This document shows positions 23,100 through 32,559 of a stretch of DNA of 64,000 bases, piece after piece. The notes under the pieces are model-generated. The model was not told the DNA's origin, ran no database searches, and was given only the letters and a program-made list of their open reading frames with translations. Numbering within the stretch: the stretch's first letter is position 1; every line of letters starts with the position of its first letter. The stretch is taken from positions 1,984,001 through 2,048,000 of the forward strand of contig OZ240239.1 of the NCBI GenBank assembly GCA_965198095.1, written 5' to 3'. Origin of the DNA: CBDFJH01 sp965198095. Its GTDB lineage: Bacteria > Latescibacterota > UBA2968 > GCA-2709665. The position numbers and the translations under genes were made by a program.

Positions 23100-24962
23100 A
23101 TGATCGAAACGCGCAATACCCTCGCCGGATTGATGAATGAAAGCTTCGAGAGGCACGCTGAGCGAACAGGTATCCGTGTGCTCAGGGCGTCGGCCGCAAA
23201 GAACGAGGGACTTCAATACGTACCGATCAGCTACGGGCAGCTCCGGGACCAGAGAGATCGGCTGGCGTCCGGACTCGCCGGGATCGGGATCGAAAAGGGA
23301 GCCAGGCTGGGGATTCTGACCGACGGAGGGTTGGAGCCTGTCCTGATCTTTCTCGCAGCGGATCTCTTGGGCTGCGCTTCAGTGCCGCTCTGCAACAAGC
23401 ACCCTGACGACATTCTGGTTCACAGCATCAATGATTCCCGGATGCAGCTCCTGTTCGTCGACGGCAAGAGCTTGGAGCAAGTCGAGCGCGTTCGGCAGCG
23501 ACTGAAACATTCACCGCGGATCATCCTGACGGAAGGTCGTTCCGAAGCGGCGCTCTCTTTCTTCGACTTGGCCAATTCAGGCCGGGGGGTCGAACCCCAG
23601 AGCGTGGAGGTCCATCCGGACGACGAATCCAAAGTGGTCTATACCTCTGGTTCGTCGGGCCCCCCGAAAGGGGTGATTCAGACGCAGGGAAACATCGTCG
23701 CGAACGTCAGATCGGTGTGGAATGTCATCTCCAGGCGGGATCCGTGCGTCCTGTTCAAATCTGCTCCGGACTACCACACGATGGGGATCTTGAATATCTA
23801 CTATCCCCTGGCCAAGGGCTGGGTCCTGGATCTCGCCCGCTCTCCGGAGCGGGTGCTGACCGACATTCGGCATTCACAGCCGCACGCCTTTCTGACCGTC
23901 CCCCTTGTTCTGGACAAGGTCTACGGGAACGTTCGAAAGGAGATCGATGCCGGGGGCTTCAAGGGCCGGCTGGTCTCGCTGTCCGTTCGCGCGAAACAGA
24001 AGCGGTCGCGGAATGCGGCTTCCCTGGCGGAGCACCTCGTCTACGGCACGGTGGGGAAGCGAGTGGTTCAAAAGATTCGCGCGAAGCTTTCGGATCGCGT
24101 TGGCAAGAACCTGGAAGTGCTGGTTGTCGGGTCGGCAAAGGCAGATCCCGAGGCACTCGATTTCTTCCAGGACGTACTTGACATCCGGGCTTTTGAAGGC
24201 TACGGGACGACCGAATGCTGCCCACTGATCGCGACTAACCACATGGAGGCGCAAAAGACCGGGACTGTGGGTAAACCGCTGCTTGAAGTCAAGCTGATCG
24301 GCGACGACGGTCTTGAGGTCGGCTACGGGGACCCCGTGACCGGGACCTACAGGGGAACCGCGGGACGGCACGGGGAGCTCTGGGTCTCCGGAAGCCACGT
24401 GATGAAGGAATACCTGGGCCTGCCTGAAGAGACGAAACAGACGCTTCCTGTCGATGAGACGGGAAAGAGATGGTACCGAACCGGCGATCTCTTCAGCATG
24501 GATGACGAGGGCTTCCTGACGTTCAGGGGACGCGTCGGCCGGCAGTTCAAGCTCAGCAACGGGGAGTTCGTGAATCCGGAACGCCTCGAGCGGCTCTATG
24601 CCCGCATCCCGCTGATCGAGCACGTCCTCGTCACCGGGGACCAGAGCCGCACCTTTCCTCTGCCGATCGTGACGGTCAATCTGGAGGAAGCCAGGAACCA
24701 GGAAGATCTCCTAAAATCGGCGGTGGATGACGATGAAGCGCTTAGACAGGATGTTAGAATCACGGATCGGATCCGCGAGCAGATGCTGAAGGAGGCGGAC
24801 CGTGCGGGCCTGCCGGCGCACGAGCGCCCCCAGAGGATTGTGGCCCTCCCCGACGCCCTGAGCGAGCAGTCAGGCACACTGACCCGGGGGCTGAAGAAGG
24901 TCGTGCCCGGGGCGGTTCTGGAAAGGTACGGCTCGCTTGTCGAAGAGGCCTACGCGAAATGA
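23100..24962 (+). CDS. AMP-dependent synthetase / long-chain acyl-CoA ligase
   Basis: 620 residues of the FAA1/LC-FACS type. Motifs in order are VVYTSGSSGPPKGV (ATP loop), FEGYGTTECCPL, YRTGDLFSMDDEGF, and KLSNGEFVNPERLE near the hinge. A ~100-residue insertion before YGTTE is typical of long-chain ligases. It activates a fatty acid to acyl-AMP and acyl-CoA at the membrane. Single gene; GGGAGGTCCAA precedes the ATG. Confidence 0.8.
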   Translation: MIETRNTLAGLMNESFERHAERTGIRVLRASAAKNEGLQYVPISYGQLRDQRDRLASGLAGIGIEKGARLGILTDGGLEPVLIFLAADLLGCASVPLCNKHPDDILVHSINDSRMQLLFVDGKSLEQVERVRQRLKHSPRIILTEGRSEAALSFFDLANSGRGVEPQSVEVHPDDESKVVYTSGSSGPPKGVIQTQGNIVANVRSVWNVISRRDPCVLFKSAPDYHTMGILNIYYPLAKGWVLDLARSPERVLTDIRHSQPHAFLTVPLVLDKVYGNVRKEIDAGGFKGRLVSLSVRAKQKRSRNAASLAEHLVYGTVGKRVVQKIRAKLSDRVGKNLEVLVVGSAKADPEALDFFQDVLDIRAFEGYGTTECCPLIATNHMEAQKTGTVGKPLLEVKLIGDDGLEVGYGDPVTGTYRGTAGRHGELWVSGSHVMKEYLGLPEETKQTLPVDETGKRWYRTGDLFSMDDEGFLTFRGRVGRQFKLSNGEFVNPERLERLYARIPLIEHVLVTGDQSRTFPLPIVTVNLEEARNQEDLLKSAVDDDEALRQDVRITDRIREQMLKEADRAGLPAHERPQRIVALPDALSEQSGTLTRGLKKVVPGAVLERYGSLVEEAYAK

Positions 24963-25212
24963 AGACCGCCGCGCCAGCTTTGGGACCCGACTCTTGGACA
25001 GGGCTCAGAAGATCCGTGTAAGGAAAGTCGAGGGATCCCCATCCCCTGAAAAGGGCGTTTTTCTGACGTTCCAGGGCGTCGCGAGTTGAGCACGATCTCG
25101 TCGATCGGGGCCCGGTCCCGCTGGATGGCGGGCTACATCTCTTGCGATGCAGACATCAGGTGGTTATTTTAAAACCGGGTAGGGAATTTAGACGCTCGAT
25201 GAGGAGGCGGAG

Positions 25213-26547
25213 ATGTCCGAGCGAATTCGTTCGGCCGCAAAAGCAGCGCGGGAGGCGTCACGCACGCTTGGCCTTGCTTCGGAGGCCCGGCGAAACGCCG
25301 CTCTCGAGGCCGTCGCAACGGCTCTGGAGTCGAATCAGAAGGCCATCCTGGAGGCGAACCGGCGCGACCAGACGGTCGCGAGACGGCTCGTGGCAAAAGG
25401 CGAACTCGCTCCGGCCCTGGCCAACCGGCTGAATGTGAGCGCCCACAAGCTGCTTCGTGAGATCTGCCCGGGTGTCCGGAGCGTGAAGGCCCAGTCTGAT
25501 CCGATCGGAAGAACCCTGATGGCGACGGAGTTGGACAAAGGCCTGAAACTCTATCGGATTTCTGTGCCGATCGGCGTGATCGGCGTTATTTTCGAGTCCC
25601 GTCCTGATGCCTTGGTCCAGATCGCTTCGCTCTGCCTGAAGTCTGGAAATGCCGTACTGCTCAAGGGAGGAAGCGAGGCAAAGGAGACGAACCGGGCGCT
25701 GGCGAAGGTGATCCTGGAGGCGACGCGTGGTCTGGATGGGATTCCCGGGGGATGGCTGGTTCCGCTCGAGGCTCGGGAAGAGGTGCGCGCGATCCTGGCG
25801 CTCGACGACATGATCGACCTGGTTATCCCGCGCGGGTCGAACGCGCTCGTTCGATCGATTATGCAGGATACGAAGATTCCCGTCCTGGGCCACACGGACG
25901 GACTCTGTCACGTCTACGTGGACCAGGACGCCGATCTGAACGATGCGATCGCGATCGCGATCGACGCGAAGACCCAGTACCCAGGCGTATGTAACGCGGC
26001 GGAAACCCTTCTTGTTCATCGCGAGATCGCCCAGGCGTTCTTGCCGGAGGTGGTCAGACGGTATCAGGAAATGAACGTGGAGGTTCGAGCGGACAGGGCA
26101 ACGCAGCGCTTGGTCGGAAACGGGGTGATCGCGGCCACGGCGGCCGACTGGGACGCGGAGTATCTGGATCTGATCATATCGATCAAGATCGTGGATGACC
26201 TGGAAGAAGCCATCGGTCACATCAACACACACAGCAGCCACCACACCGACGCGATCGTGACCCAAGATCGGTCGGCTGCAAAGCGTTTTCTGCAGAAGGT
26301 CGATTCGGCATCGGTGGTCCACAACGCGTCCACCCGTTTTGCGGACGGGTACCGCTTCGGACTCGGCGCCGAAGTGGGGATCAGCACGAACCGCATCCAC
26401 AGCAGGGGCCCAGTCGGGCTCGAGGGTCTGGTGATCTACAAATACATCGTGGAGGGCGATGGACAGACGGTAGGCGACTACATCGGCGAGAATGCGGCCA
26501 GCTTCCGCCACGCGCCATTGTCGGAGAGTTGGGACCCGCCGGGATGA
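25213..26547 (+). CDS. proA: Glutamate-5-semialdehyde dehydrogenase (gamma-glutamyl phosphate reductase)
   Basis: 444 residues of the ALDH fold, with VPIGVIGVIFESRPDA, the catalytic Cys260 in YPGVCNAAETLL, and the C-terminal EVGISTNRIHSRGPVGLEGL, all diagnostic of ProA. It reduces gamma-glutamyl phosphate with NADPH in proline synthesis. GAGGAGGCGGAG fixes the ATG. No proB is nearby. A strong hairpin terminator follows at 26608. The 250 bases upstream hold no gene; CCCT-gaaa-AGGG followed by a T-run lies near 25050. Confidence 0.92.
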   Translation: MSERIRSAAKAAREASRTLGLASEARRNAALEAVATALESNQKAILEANRRDQTVARRLVAKGELAPALANRLNVSAHKLLREICPGVRSVKAQSDPIGRTLMATELDKGLKLYRISVPIGVIGVIFESRPDALVQIASLCLKSGNAVLLKGGSEAKETNRALAKVILEATRGLDGIPGGWLVPLEAREEVRAILALDDMIDLVIPRGSNALVRSIMQDTKIPVLGHTDGLCHVYVDQDADLNDAIAIAIDAKTQYPGVCNAAETLLVHREIAQAFLPEVVRRYQEMNVEVRADRATQRLVGNGVIAATAADWDAEYLDLIISIKIVDDLEEAIGHINTHSSHHTDAIVTQDRSAAKRFLQKVDSASVVHNASTRFADGYRFGLGAEVGISTNRIHSRGPVGLEGLVIYKYIVEGDGQTVGDYIGENAASFRHAPLSESWDPPG

Positions 26548-26607
26548 GGAGCGGGGCCGACCGAATCCCCGGCCGGCTCCGCTGGCCGACGATTGCGTGC
26601 TCTTTCT

Positions 26608-26646
26608 TAGGGGTGAGGCATCGCCTTGCCCCTAGTGTCATTTTTT
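26608..26646 (+). terminator. Long hairpin terminator after proA
   Basis: TAGGGG-TG-AGGC (26608-26619) pairs with GCCT-TG-CCCCTA (26623-26634), the TG/TG bases forming two G-U wobbles, so a 12-bp stem with a 3-base loop. GTGTC and six T follow. Confidence 0.7.
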
Positions 26647-26706
26647 GTGGGAAAGGGGATCGGGATGGCGACATGGAATCCTGCTACGACAATAAAGGAG
26701 AAACCA

Positions 26707-28266
26707 GTGGCTTCACCTCCTCGCCTCTTCTATAACAACGACGGCAGTCACCTGCTCTACTTGCCGCCTCCGGTTTCGCTCGACCAGTTTGTGTATGAGA
26801 CCGTCGGTTATCTCTTCGGCACGCAGGTCGATGCGGTGGTCTGCCACATCTTCGGGTTCGGCGACGCCATTCCGCTCTTTCCGACCGACGTGCCGGAAGC
26901 AAGGGGGATCGAACGAGACCAGGTGGAATGGGTGAGTGAGTGGCGGCAGGAGGAGATTATTCGGCTCCTGTTCGATCAGAAGTTAGACCCGTGGAAGGCC
27001 TCGGTGGAGGCCACGCACGAAGCCGGCCTGGAGTTCTGGGCGGGCCTGAGGTTCAACGACCTGCACGGAGGGCGTTTTCAATGGAAGAGTGAGTTCCGCG
27101 TCAACCATCCCGAATACGAGTTAGGTGACCGTTGTCCGGCCGGGTTGCACGAAGCCGACTCTGGACCGTGTCACGGGTTCAATTTCGCGATCTCTGAAGT
27201 CCGGGCTCACCGTCTGGCGCTGGTGGAGGAGGTCTGCACCCGCTACGACGTGGACGGGTTCGAGTGGGACCTGAATCGGGAGCCGGGGCACCACTTTCCG
27301 GACATGAAAACGGGCGCACCGATGCTCACCGCATACATACGTGAAGCGAGAGAGATGCTGAACCGCGTCGGAGATCGGAGGGGACGCCCCGTCAAATTCA
27401 GTGTGCGTGTGCCGGGTACGATCGAGGCGTGTGATCGGATTGCGGTAGAGATCGGAACGTGGATTCGGGAAAGCCTCGTGGACTACGTGTCTCCTGCCGC
27501 CTACCACGACACGTCGACAGACCTGCCGTTCGACGACTTCCTGGCTCTGGCTGACGGGACCGACTGCAGGATCTACGCCTGCCCTTCCGAGATGTGCGGT
27601 CCCGGACTCCATTGGCCCCCGCCGATCGAGGCGCTCCGCGCCGGCGCGTTCAATGCCTGGCGCCAGGGCGTGGACGGGCTCTACATCTTCAACTACAACC
27701 ATCCGATCGTGAGCGACATGGACATGTCGGGTCTCTTTCGCGAGTTGGGCAGCCCGGCGACGCTCGCGTTCAGGGACAAACGGTATACCGTAGCTGGAAG
27801 GTATGCCGAGCTGAAGGGGAATCCCTACCATTTCAAATCTTGGAAGCATCAGCTCCCCGCGGCCCTGGAGGAACGGCCCACGGGTCCGGGCCACACGGTG
27901 CGCTTCCTCGTCGGCGACGATCTGGAGACGGCAGCCGAGCGAGGGGTCTTGGATGCGGTGACCCTCGAGTTGATCGTCATCGGACGGACGCACGAGGATG
28001 TGCTGGAATTCAAGCTGAATGGAAAACCGTTGCCAGAAGATCCTCACTTCAGGATCTATCCAAAGTATCAGATGGGTCTGGGCTCGAATGCTTTCCAGGG
28101 CCGCTACGCGTTGAGGTATGACCTGAGATCAGGGAACCGGATTCGACAGGGGTGGAATGAAATCGAAGTGGCTTTGAGAAAAAGGACGGCGCGAGTGAGG
28201 CAGCCCATCCAGGTCTATGAGCTGAACCTGGAAGTCAAGTATCGCGTGCTGCCGATGAGGCCCTAA
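26707..28266 (+). CDS. Glycoside-hydrolase-like TIM-barrel protein
   Basis: About 519 residues, starting ASPPRLFYNNDGSHLLYLPP. Recognisable parts are FWAGLRFNDLHGG, a catalytic-looking strand YDVDGFEWDLNREP (Asp and Glu), VSPAAYHDT, and a C-terminal beta-sandwich from about residue 390. This resembles GHL10/DUF187-type putative glycosidases of uncultured heterotrophs. No signal peptide is apparent. The GTG at 26707 is chosen because AAAGGAG lies six bases before it; an ATG at 26665 is possible. It probably acts on an oligosaccharide, but that is inference. Confidence 0.55.
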   Translation: MASPPRLFYNNDGSHLLYLPPPVSLDQFVYETVGYLFGTQVDAVVCHIFGFGDAIPLFPTDVPEARGIERDQVEWVSEWRQEEIIRLLFDQKLDPWKASVEATHEAGLEFWAGLRFNDLHGGRFQWKSEFRVNHPEYELGDRCPAGLHEADSGPCHGFNFAISEVRAHRLALVEEVCTRYDVDGFEWDLNREPGHHFPDMKTGAPMLTAYIREAREMLNRVGDRRGRPVKFSVRVPGTIEACDRIAVEIGTWIRESLVDYVSPAAYHDTSTDLPFDDFLALADGTDCRIYACPSEMCGPGLHWPPPIEALRAGAFNAWRQGVDGLYIFNYNHPIVSDMDMSGLFRELGSPATLAFRDKRYTVAGRYAELKGNPYHFKSWKHQLPAALEERPTGPGHTVRFLVGDDLETAAERGVLDAVTLELIVIGRTHEDVLEFKLNGKPLPEDPHFRIYPKYQMGLGSNAFQGRYALRYDLRSGNRIRQGWNEIEVALRKRTARVRQPIQVYELNLEVKYRVLPMRP

Positions 28267-28347
28267 TCGTCGCTCGTGGATCGTTAGGGGCATCGCCGCA
28301 GGGGCGCGGTGGTCGCTGAACTAATCGCGTGTGCCTCCGGCGTGTGC

Positions 28348-28370
28348 CACCGGCAGCTCGTCTGCCGGTG
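28348..28370. repeat. Perfect 9-bp inverted repeat upstream of GH32 pseudogene
   Basis: CACCGGCAG (28348-28356), a 5-base loop, then CTGCCGGTG (28362-28370), with no T-tract. GTGCCTCCGGC and GTGCCACCGGC form a direct repeat just before it. Confidence 0.55.
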
Positions 28371-28381
28371 ATATGACCTGA

Positions 28382-28800
28382 AACCCGAGACTGAGTTTGC
28401 TCTTGACCGATGCGCTCGAAGCAGAACTCCTGGCCCTGGAAACAGATGAGGCACTCCAGAGATCCAGGAAGGCGCGCGAGCGTCTGGGGGACGACCCCTA
28501 CCGCCCTCTGTAGCACTTTTCGCCGCCGGGCAGCCCGATGAACGACCCGAACGGGCTTTGCCAATGGCAGGGGCGTTACCATCTGTTCTACCAGTACCGG
28601 CCCGAAGGTCCTCAAGACCGCGTCCACTGGGGCCATGCGGTGAGCGAGGATCTGGTCCGCTGGCGCGACCTGCCGATCGCGATCCGTCCCGATAACGAGC
28701 TGGCTGCTACAGTGGACAGACTTTGGTGGAGCCAAACCGGGTGATCGCGATCTATCACGGCATCGCGTCGGGGAACTGCATCGCGACCGCCTCCGCCGCA
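28382..28800 (+). pseudogene. Decayed GH32 (sucrose/fructan hydrolase) gene fragment
   Basis: The reading starts LLLTDALEAELLALETDEAL and continues DDPYRPL, an in-frame TAG where Tyr is expected, then HFSPPGSPMNDPNGL with the GH32 nucleophile motif NDPNG, GRYHLFYQYRPEGP and HWGHAVSEDL. After about 28700 the frame shifts and CYSGQTLVEPNRVIAIYHG with SGNCIATA continues in another frame. The remaining three quarters of the enzyme are missing. It is therefore a nonsense-, frameshift- and deletion-damaged relic, beside a palindromic repeat. Confidence 0.75.
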
Positions 28801-28855
28801 GAGAGGCAGAGGGCTCGGAAAAGGCGAACGATGAAGGAAAGATGGAGGTGATCCC

Positions 28856-29692
28856 ATGATCGTAGACGTACACACGCACCTTACGCCCCTCGACGGATGG
28901 GGACCGACTTTCCTGGAGCAGGTTCCGAACGCGAACAACGCGGCCGCCGGCATAGACCTTCACGTCACTCCCGAGCGTCACTGGGCGGCGATGGCCGAGG
29001 CCGACAAGGCGATCGTGTTCGGGATCAATTCCCTTGCGCTCGAGATGCACACGTCAAACGACTCGATTGCGGAATACGCAAACGCGCATTCCGAGAAGAT
29101 CATCGGGTTCATGTCGATCGATCCGCATCAGGAGGGTGCGATCGAGGAAATCGACCGATGCGTGCGTCAGTTGGGCCTACGAGGGATCAAGATGAGCCCG
29201 GTCTACCAGCATTATCATCCGTGCGAGGGGAAGGCGGAGCGCGTCCATCGACACGCGGAAAAGCTCGGTCTGCCGATTTTGACCCACGCGGCCTTCCACT
29301 CCATGTCCAACACGCCCATGAAGTGGGCGAATCCGATTCTGTATGACGATGTGGCGCAACAGTTTCCGAATCTGAAGATCATCCTGGCCCACATCGGACT
29401 GCCCTGGTATGCGGAGGCGATGGTGGTCGCGCGAAAGCATCCGAACGTCTACGCCGACGTCTCGCCCGTGTTCCACCTCAAGTGGATTTACCGGGCGCTG
29501 GAGCTGTTTCACGAGTTCGCTGTCATCCACAAATTGCTTTTCGGGACCGATTTTCCGTTTTCAACCGCGAATCAGGCAGCAGAAAATCTGAGACGCGCGC
29601 TGCAAGTCGCTCCAGAGCCAGACCGCGTCCCGGATGAAGAGGTCGAAGCACTCATCCACCGGGACGCTTTGATGCTGCTCGGGCTTGACTAG
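28856..29692 (+). CDS. Amidohydrolase (ACMSD/2-pyrone-hydrolase-like TIM barrel)
   Basis: 278 residues, beginning MIVDVHTHLTPLDG with the HxH metal pair. GIKMSPVYQHYHP, ILTHAAFHS, ILAHIGLPWY and GTDFPFSTAN supply the other ligands (His, His, Asp) of the amidohydrolase_2 group (PF04909). Members decarboxylate or hydrolyse small aromatic or sugar-derived acids. GGAGGTGATCCC precedes the ATG. It starts a three-gene run with a D-2-hydroxyacid dehydrogenase and a sugar isomerase-like gene. Confidence 0.8.
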   Translation: MIVDVHTHLTPLDGWGPTFLEQVPNANNAAAGIDLHVTPERHWAAMAEADKAIVFGINSLALEMHTSNDSIAEYANAHSEKIIGFMSIDPHQEGAIEEIDRCVRQLGLRGIKMSPVYQHYHPCEGKAERVHRHAEKLGLPILTHAAFHSMSNTPMKWANPILYDDVAQQFPNLKIILAHIGLPWYAEAMVVARKHPNVYADVSPVFHLKWIYRALELFHEFAVIHKLLFGTDFPFSTANQAAENLRRALQVAPEPDRVPDEEVEALIHRDALMLLGLD

Positions 29693-29726
29693 CCAACGAT
29701 GATTCACGATACGCCCGGGGAAATCT

Positions 29727-30728
29727 ATGAAAGCCCGTCTGATCGTGTCGAGCTGCTACGATTGGGAGGCCACGGACCCTGAACTGGAGCGATTGAAGCC
29801 GGACGTCGAGGTGTTTCGCTGTCCGGAGAGGCGCCAACTGACCGAGGCAGAGATGATCGGCTACCTTCCGGAGACGCAATATACCCTGTCGGCCGACGAT
29901 CCGTTCAACGCGCGTGTGATTCGCTCGGCGCCATCGCTCCAGATGATTTGCTGCGACGGCGTGGGGGTAGATCACATCGATCTTACTGTGGCCACCGAGT
30001 GCGGTGTGATCGTGAACAACGCGCCGGTCGTTCACGACTCGAACGGGGAATTCGCTGTCGGGTTGATCGTGGCGCTTTTGAGGAAGATCGTGATCGCGGA
30101 CAGGGGCGTCAGGACTGGGGAATGGCACGACAGAGTCCGATTTGCGGGCGACGACCTTCAAGGAAAGACGCTCGGCCTTCTCGGCTTCGGACGCGTCGCG
30201 AAGGCGTTCGCAAAGCGGATCTCCGGGTTTGATATGAAAGTGATTGCCTACTGCCGGAATCCGGACAGGAGGGCGGCGGAGGCGTTGGGCGTCACGCTGG
30301 TCGGGTTCGACGCGCTGATCGAGCGTTCGGACATCCTGTCGCTTCACGTGACGCTGACCGATCTTACGCGTGGGATGATCGGGGCGGGGGAGATCGGAAA
30401 GATGAAGACCGGGGCCTATCTGATGAATACCTCGCGAGGGGCGGTTGTAGACGAGGCGGCGCTGATCGAGGCGTTGAGGCGCGGGAAGCTGGCCGGCGCG
30501 GCCCTCGACGTGTTCGACGGAGAGCCGCCCTCCCTGGAGAATCCCCTGCTGCACATGGACAACGTCGTTGTGTCGCCTCATCTGGGCACCGAGACGTTTC
30601 GAACGTTCCGGGCAGCGTTTCGCAGCGTGGTCGATGACATCCTGCGCCTTCGCGCTGGCAGGAGACCCCGGAATGTCGTGAACGTGGGCGTCCTGAATCA
30701 CGACCGCTGGGGGAATCTGGATGCATAA
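29727..30728 (+). CDS. D-isomer-specific 2-hydroxyacid dehydrogenase (PGDH-like)
   Basis: 333 residues. The NAD loop is LLGFGRVAKAFAKR (GxGxxA rather than GxGxxG); catalytic Arg lies in MNTSRGAVVDEAAL, Glu in DVFDGEPPSLENPL and His in SPHLGTET. It resembles phosphoglycerate dehydrogenase cores without the regulatory domain. The last eight bases overlap the start of the next gene, so both belong to one transcript. Confidence 0.8.
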   Translation: MKARLIVSSCYDWEATDPELERLKPDVEVFRCPERRQLTEAEMIGYLPETQYTLSADDPFNARVIRSAPSLQMICCDGVGVDHIDLTVATECGVIVNNAPVVHDSNGEFAVGLIVALLRKIVIADRGVRTGEWHDRVRFAGDDLQGKTLGLLGFGRVAKAFAKRISGFDMKVIAYCRNPDRRAAEALGVTLVGFDALIERSDILSLHVTLTDLTRGMIGAGEIGKMKTGAYLMNTSRGAVVDEAALIEALRRGKLAGAALDVFDGEPPSLENPLLHMDNVVVSPHLGTETFRTFRAAFRSVVDDILRLRAGRRPRNVVNVGVLNHDRWGNLDA

Positions 30729-31647
30729 ACCGAATGGCGATACGAGAGAAATGAAACCCAAGCTGGCCGCCTTTCCGAAGGCATTCCTGGACGAGATGTG
30801 CATCGACGGATCGATGACAATCCGGCAGTGGGTGAACATGGCCGCCACGCTCGACGTTGACGGACTGGAATTTTTCGGTGCCTTTCTGGAACTCCAAGAT
30901 CCAGCTTCGTGGAAGGCGTCCAGGAAGCTGGCAGAAGCGCACGGACTGACGATTCCAATGCTCTGCTGTTCCCCTGACTTCACGCACCCCGATCCGGCGT
31001 TTCGGCGCAAGCAGATCGAGATGGAGAAGCGATGGATCGACATGACCGCAGAGCTGGGCGGGTCCTACTGCCGGGTGCTCTCTGGCCAGCGCCGGCCAGA
31101 GGTCTCGCGCAAGGATGGGCTCGCCTTCTGTGTGGACTGCATCAACGAATGTGGCGACTACGGTCGGTCCGTCGGCGTGACACTGATCATCGAGAACCAT
31201 TACAAGGACCCCTACTGGACCTATCCTGAGTTCGCCCAGCATATGGACCTGTTTTGCGAGCTTCTGGATCGGATCGAACCCTCCGGACTCGGCGTGAATT
31301 ACGACCCCAGCAATACGCTGCTTGCGGGTGAGGATCCGCTCGAACTGCTCGACCGCGTGAAGCACCGGGTGATGACCATGCACGCCAGTGACCGCTACCT
31401 CGCGGAAGGCACGCTCGAGGACCTTCGCAAGGAAGAGAACGTGGGAGGTTATGCCGATCGCCTCAGCCACGGTGAGATCGGAAAGGGGATGAACGACTAT
31501 GACGCGATCTTTTCGACGCTGGCGAGCGTCGGTTTCGACGGTTGGATCAGCATTGAGGATGGCATGGAGGGCATGGCGCAGCTCCGGGGAAGTGTGACGT
31601 TCCTTCGGGAGAAGATGGCCCAGCATTGGCCATCGGCTGAATCATAG
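30721..31647 (+). CDS. Sugar phosphate isomerase/epimerase (xylose-isomerase-like TIM barrel)
   Basis: 308 residues. The AP_endonuc_2 pattern (PF01261) is seen: FPKAFLDEMCIDGSMTIRQW at the start, VDGLEFFG, ITLIIENHYKDP (metal Glu; read LIIENH), GVNYDPSN (Asp) and GWISIEDGM (Glu). It would isomerise or epimerise a sugar or inositol intermediate using a divalent metal. It overlaps the upstream dehydrogenase. Substrate unknown. Confidence 0.75.
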   Translation: MHKPNGDTREMKPKLAAFPKAFLDEMCIDGSMTIRQWVNMAATLDVDGLEFFGAFLELQDPASWKASRKLAEAHGLTIPMLCCSPDFTHPDPAFRRKQIEMEKRWIDMTAELGGSYCRVLSGQRRPEVSRKDGLAFCVDCINECGDYGRSVGVTLIIENHYKDPYWTYPEFAQHMDLFCELLDRIEPSGLGVNYDPSNTLLAGEDPLELLDRVKHRVMTMHASDRYLAEGTLEDLRKEENVGGYADRLSHGEIGKGMNDYDAIFSTLASVGFDGWISIEDGMEGMAQLRGSVTFLREKMAQHWPSAES

Positions 31648-31764
31648 AATCTCATCTCGGGGACGAGCGGGCTTGCCGCTTGGGAAGCAGGGTCGCAGAG
31701 AACTGAAAGGGGAAGCGGCACGGTCCAGATCAAACCGTATCGTTGGGAGGGACCCTACGCGGAG

Positions 31765-32559
31765 ATGCGCGCTTCCACGGGGAGCGATCACGACGTGGGG
31801 CTCTGCGCAGACGTCCGGGCGGACTGGATGGAGGGTGGGGAGCGGATCATCCTTCGGTCGAGTGAGATGGTCGGTTACCCCGAGGCCTACTTTTACGATG
31901 ACCATAAACGCCGGTCGGATCCGGGGGGGCGTGGTAAGGGATATCGGCATGCCTCTTTTCAGTGGGACGTGGGTCAGGCGCCGGATCGGCTGTCGGCAGA
32001 TTGTGAGGTCGAAGGAAAGGGCAGTTTCAGACTCCGCCTCAGCTGCCAACCGGACCACCTCGACATTGAGTTGACCGTCAGGAATGACCTCCAGGGCGCG
32101 ATGGGCCCGATCGACTGGCATTTCTGCGCGATCGGATTCGACTGTCCGCTGCTCGGCGATCCTGAACTCGAACGGACGTTTCTGTTTGACGGCGAGAGGC
32201 TACGCGCTCTGCGAGAGCTGAGTGGCGCCCCAGCGTGCGAGATCTATTCGGTGGCCGGTTCGGACGGCTTTGTCCCTGCGATTCACCGATCGCATCCACG
32301 AGGTTCCGTGGAGGCGAGAGCTTCTGTCGTCGTTCTGGAATCCGACGGCGGTCGCTACGCGGCCGCGCTCGGATTTACGCAGGCCTACAATATCTTCAGC
32401 AACCCGAGGAATATGTGCTTTCACGCCGATCCCTACTTCGGAACCCTGGCCCGCCGCGGAGATGAGCGGCGGATGAAAGGACGCCTCTATTTGATCGAGG
32501 GCAGCGCAGACGACGCCTTTGGCCGCTATTGCAGCGACTTTCACCACGAGTCACGTTGA
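31765..32559 (+). CDS. Conserved-looking beta-rich protein, function unknown
   Basis: 264 residues from the first available ATG, with alternating strands (RLRLSCQPDHLDIELTVRND, WHFCAIGFDCPLL) and FTQAYNIFSNPRNMCFHADP near the end. This looks like a beta-sandwich, possibly carbohydrate-related. The frame is open upstream back to 31648 and reads naturally there (VQIKPYRWEGPYAEM), preceded by a GAAAGGGGAAG ribosome-binding-like run, but no ATG, GTG or TTG lies in that stretch. Either a non-standard start is used or the first 40 residues are lost. No family name is recognised. Confidence 0.6.
   Translation: MRASTGSDHDVGLCADVRADWMEGGERIILRSSEMVGYPEAYFYDDHKRRSDPGGRGKGYRHASFQWDVGQAPDRLSADCEVEGKGSFRLRLSCQPDHLDIELTVRNDLQGAMGPIDWHFCAIGFDCPLLGDPELERTFLFDGERLRALRELSGAPACEIYSVAGSDGFVPAIHRSHPRGSVEARASVVVLESDGGRYAAALGFTQAYNIFSNPRNMCFHADPYFGTLARRGDERRMKGRLYLIEGSADDAFGRYCSDFHHESR

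Noticed and set aside
29652..31043. Long minus-strand frame opposite the dehydrogenase/isomerase pair
   Set aside because: It is antisense to two motif-bearing genes and has implausible composition.
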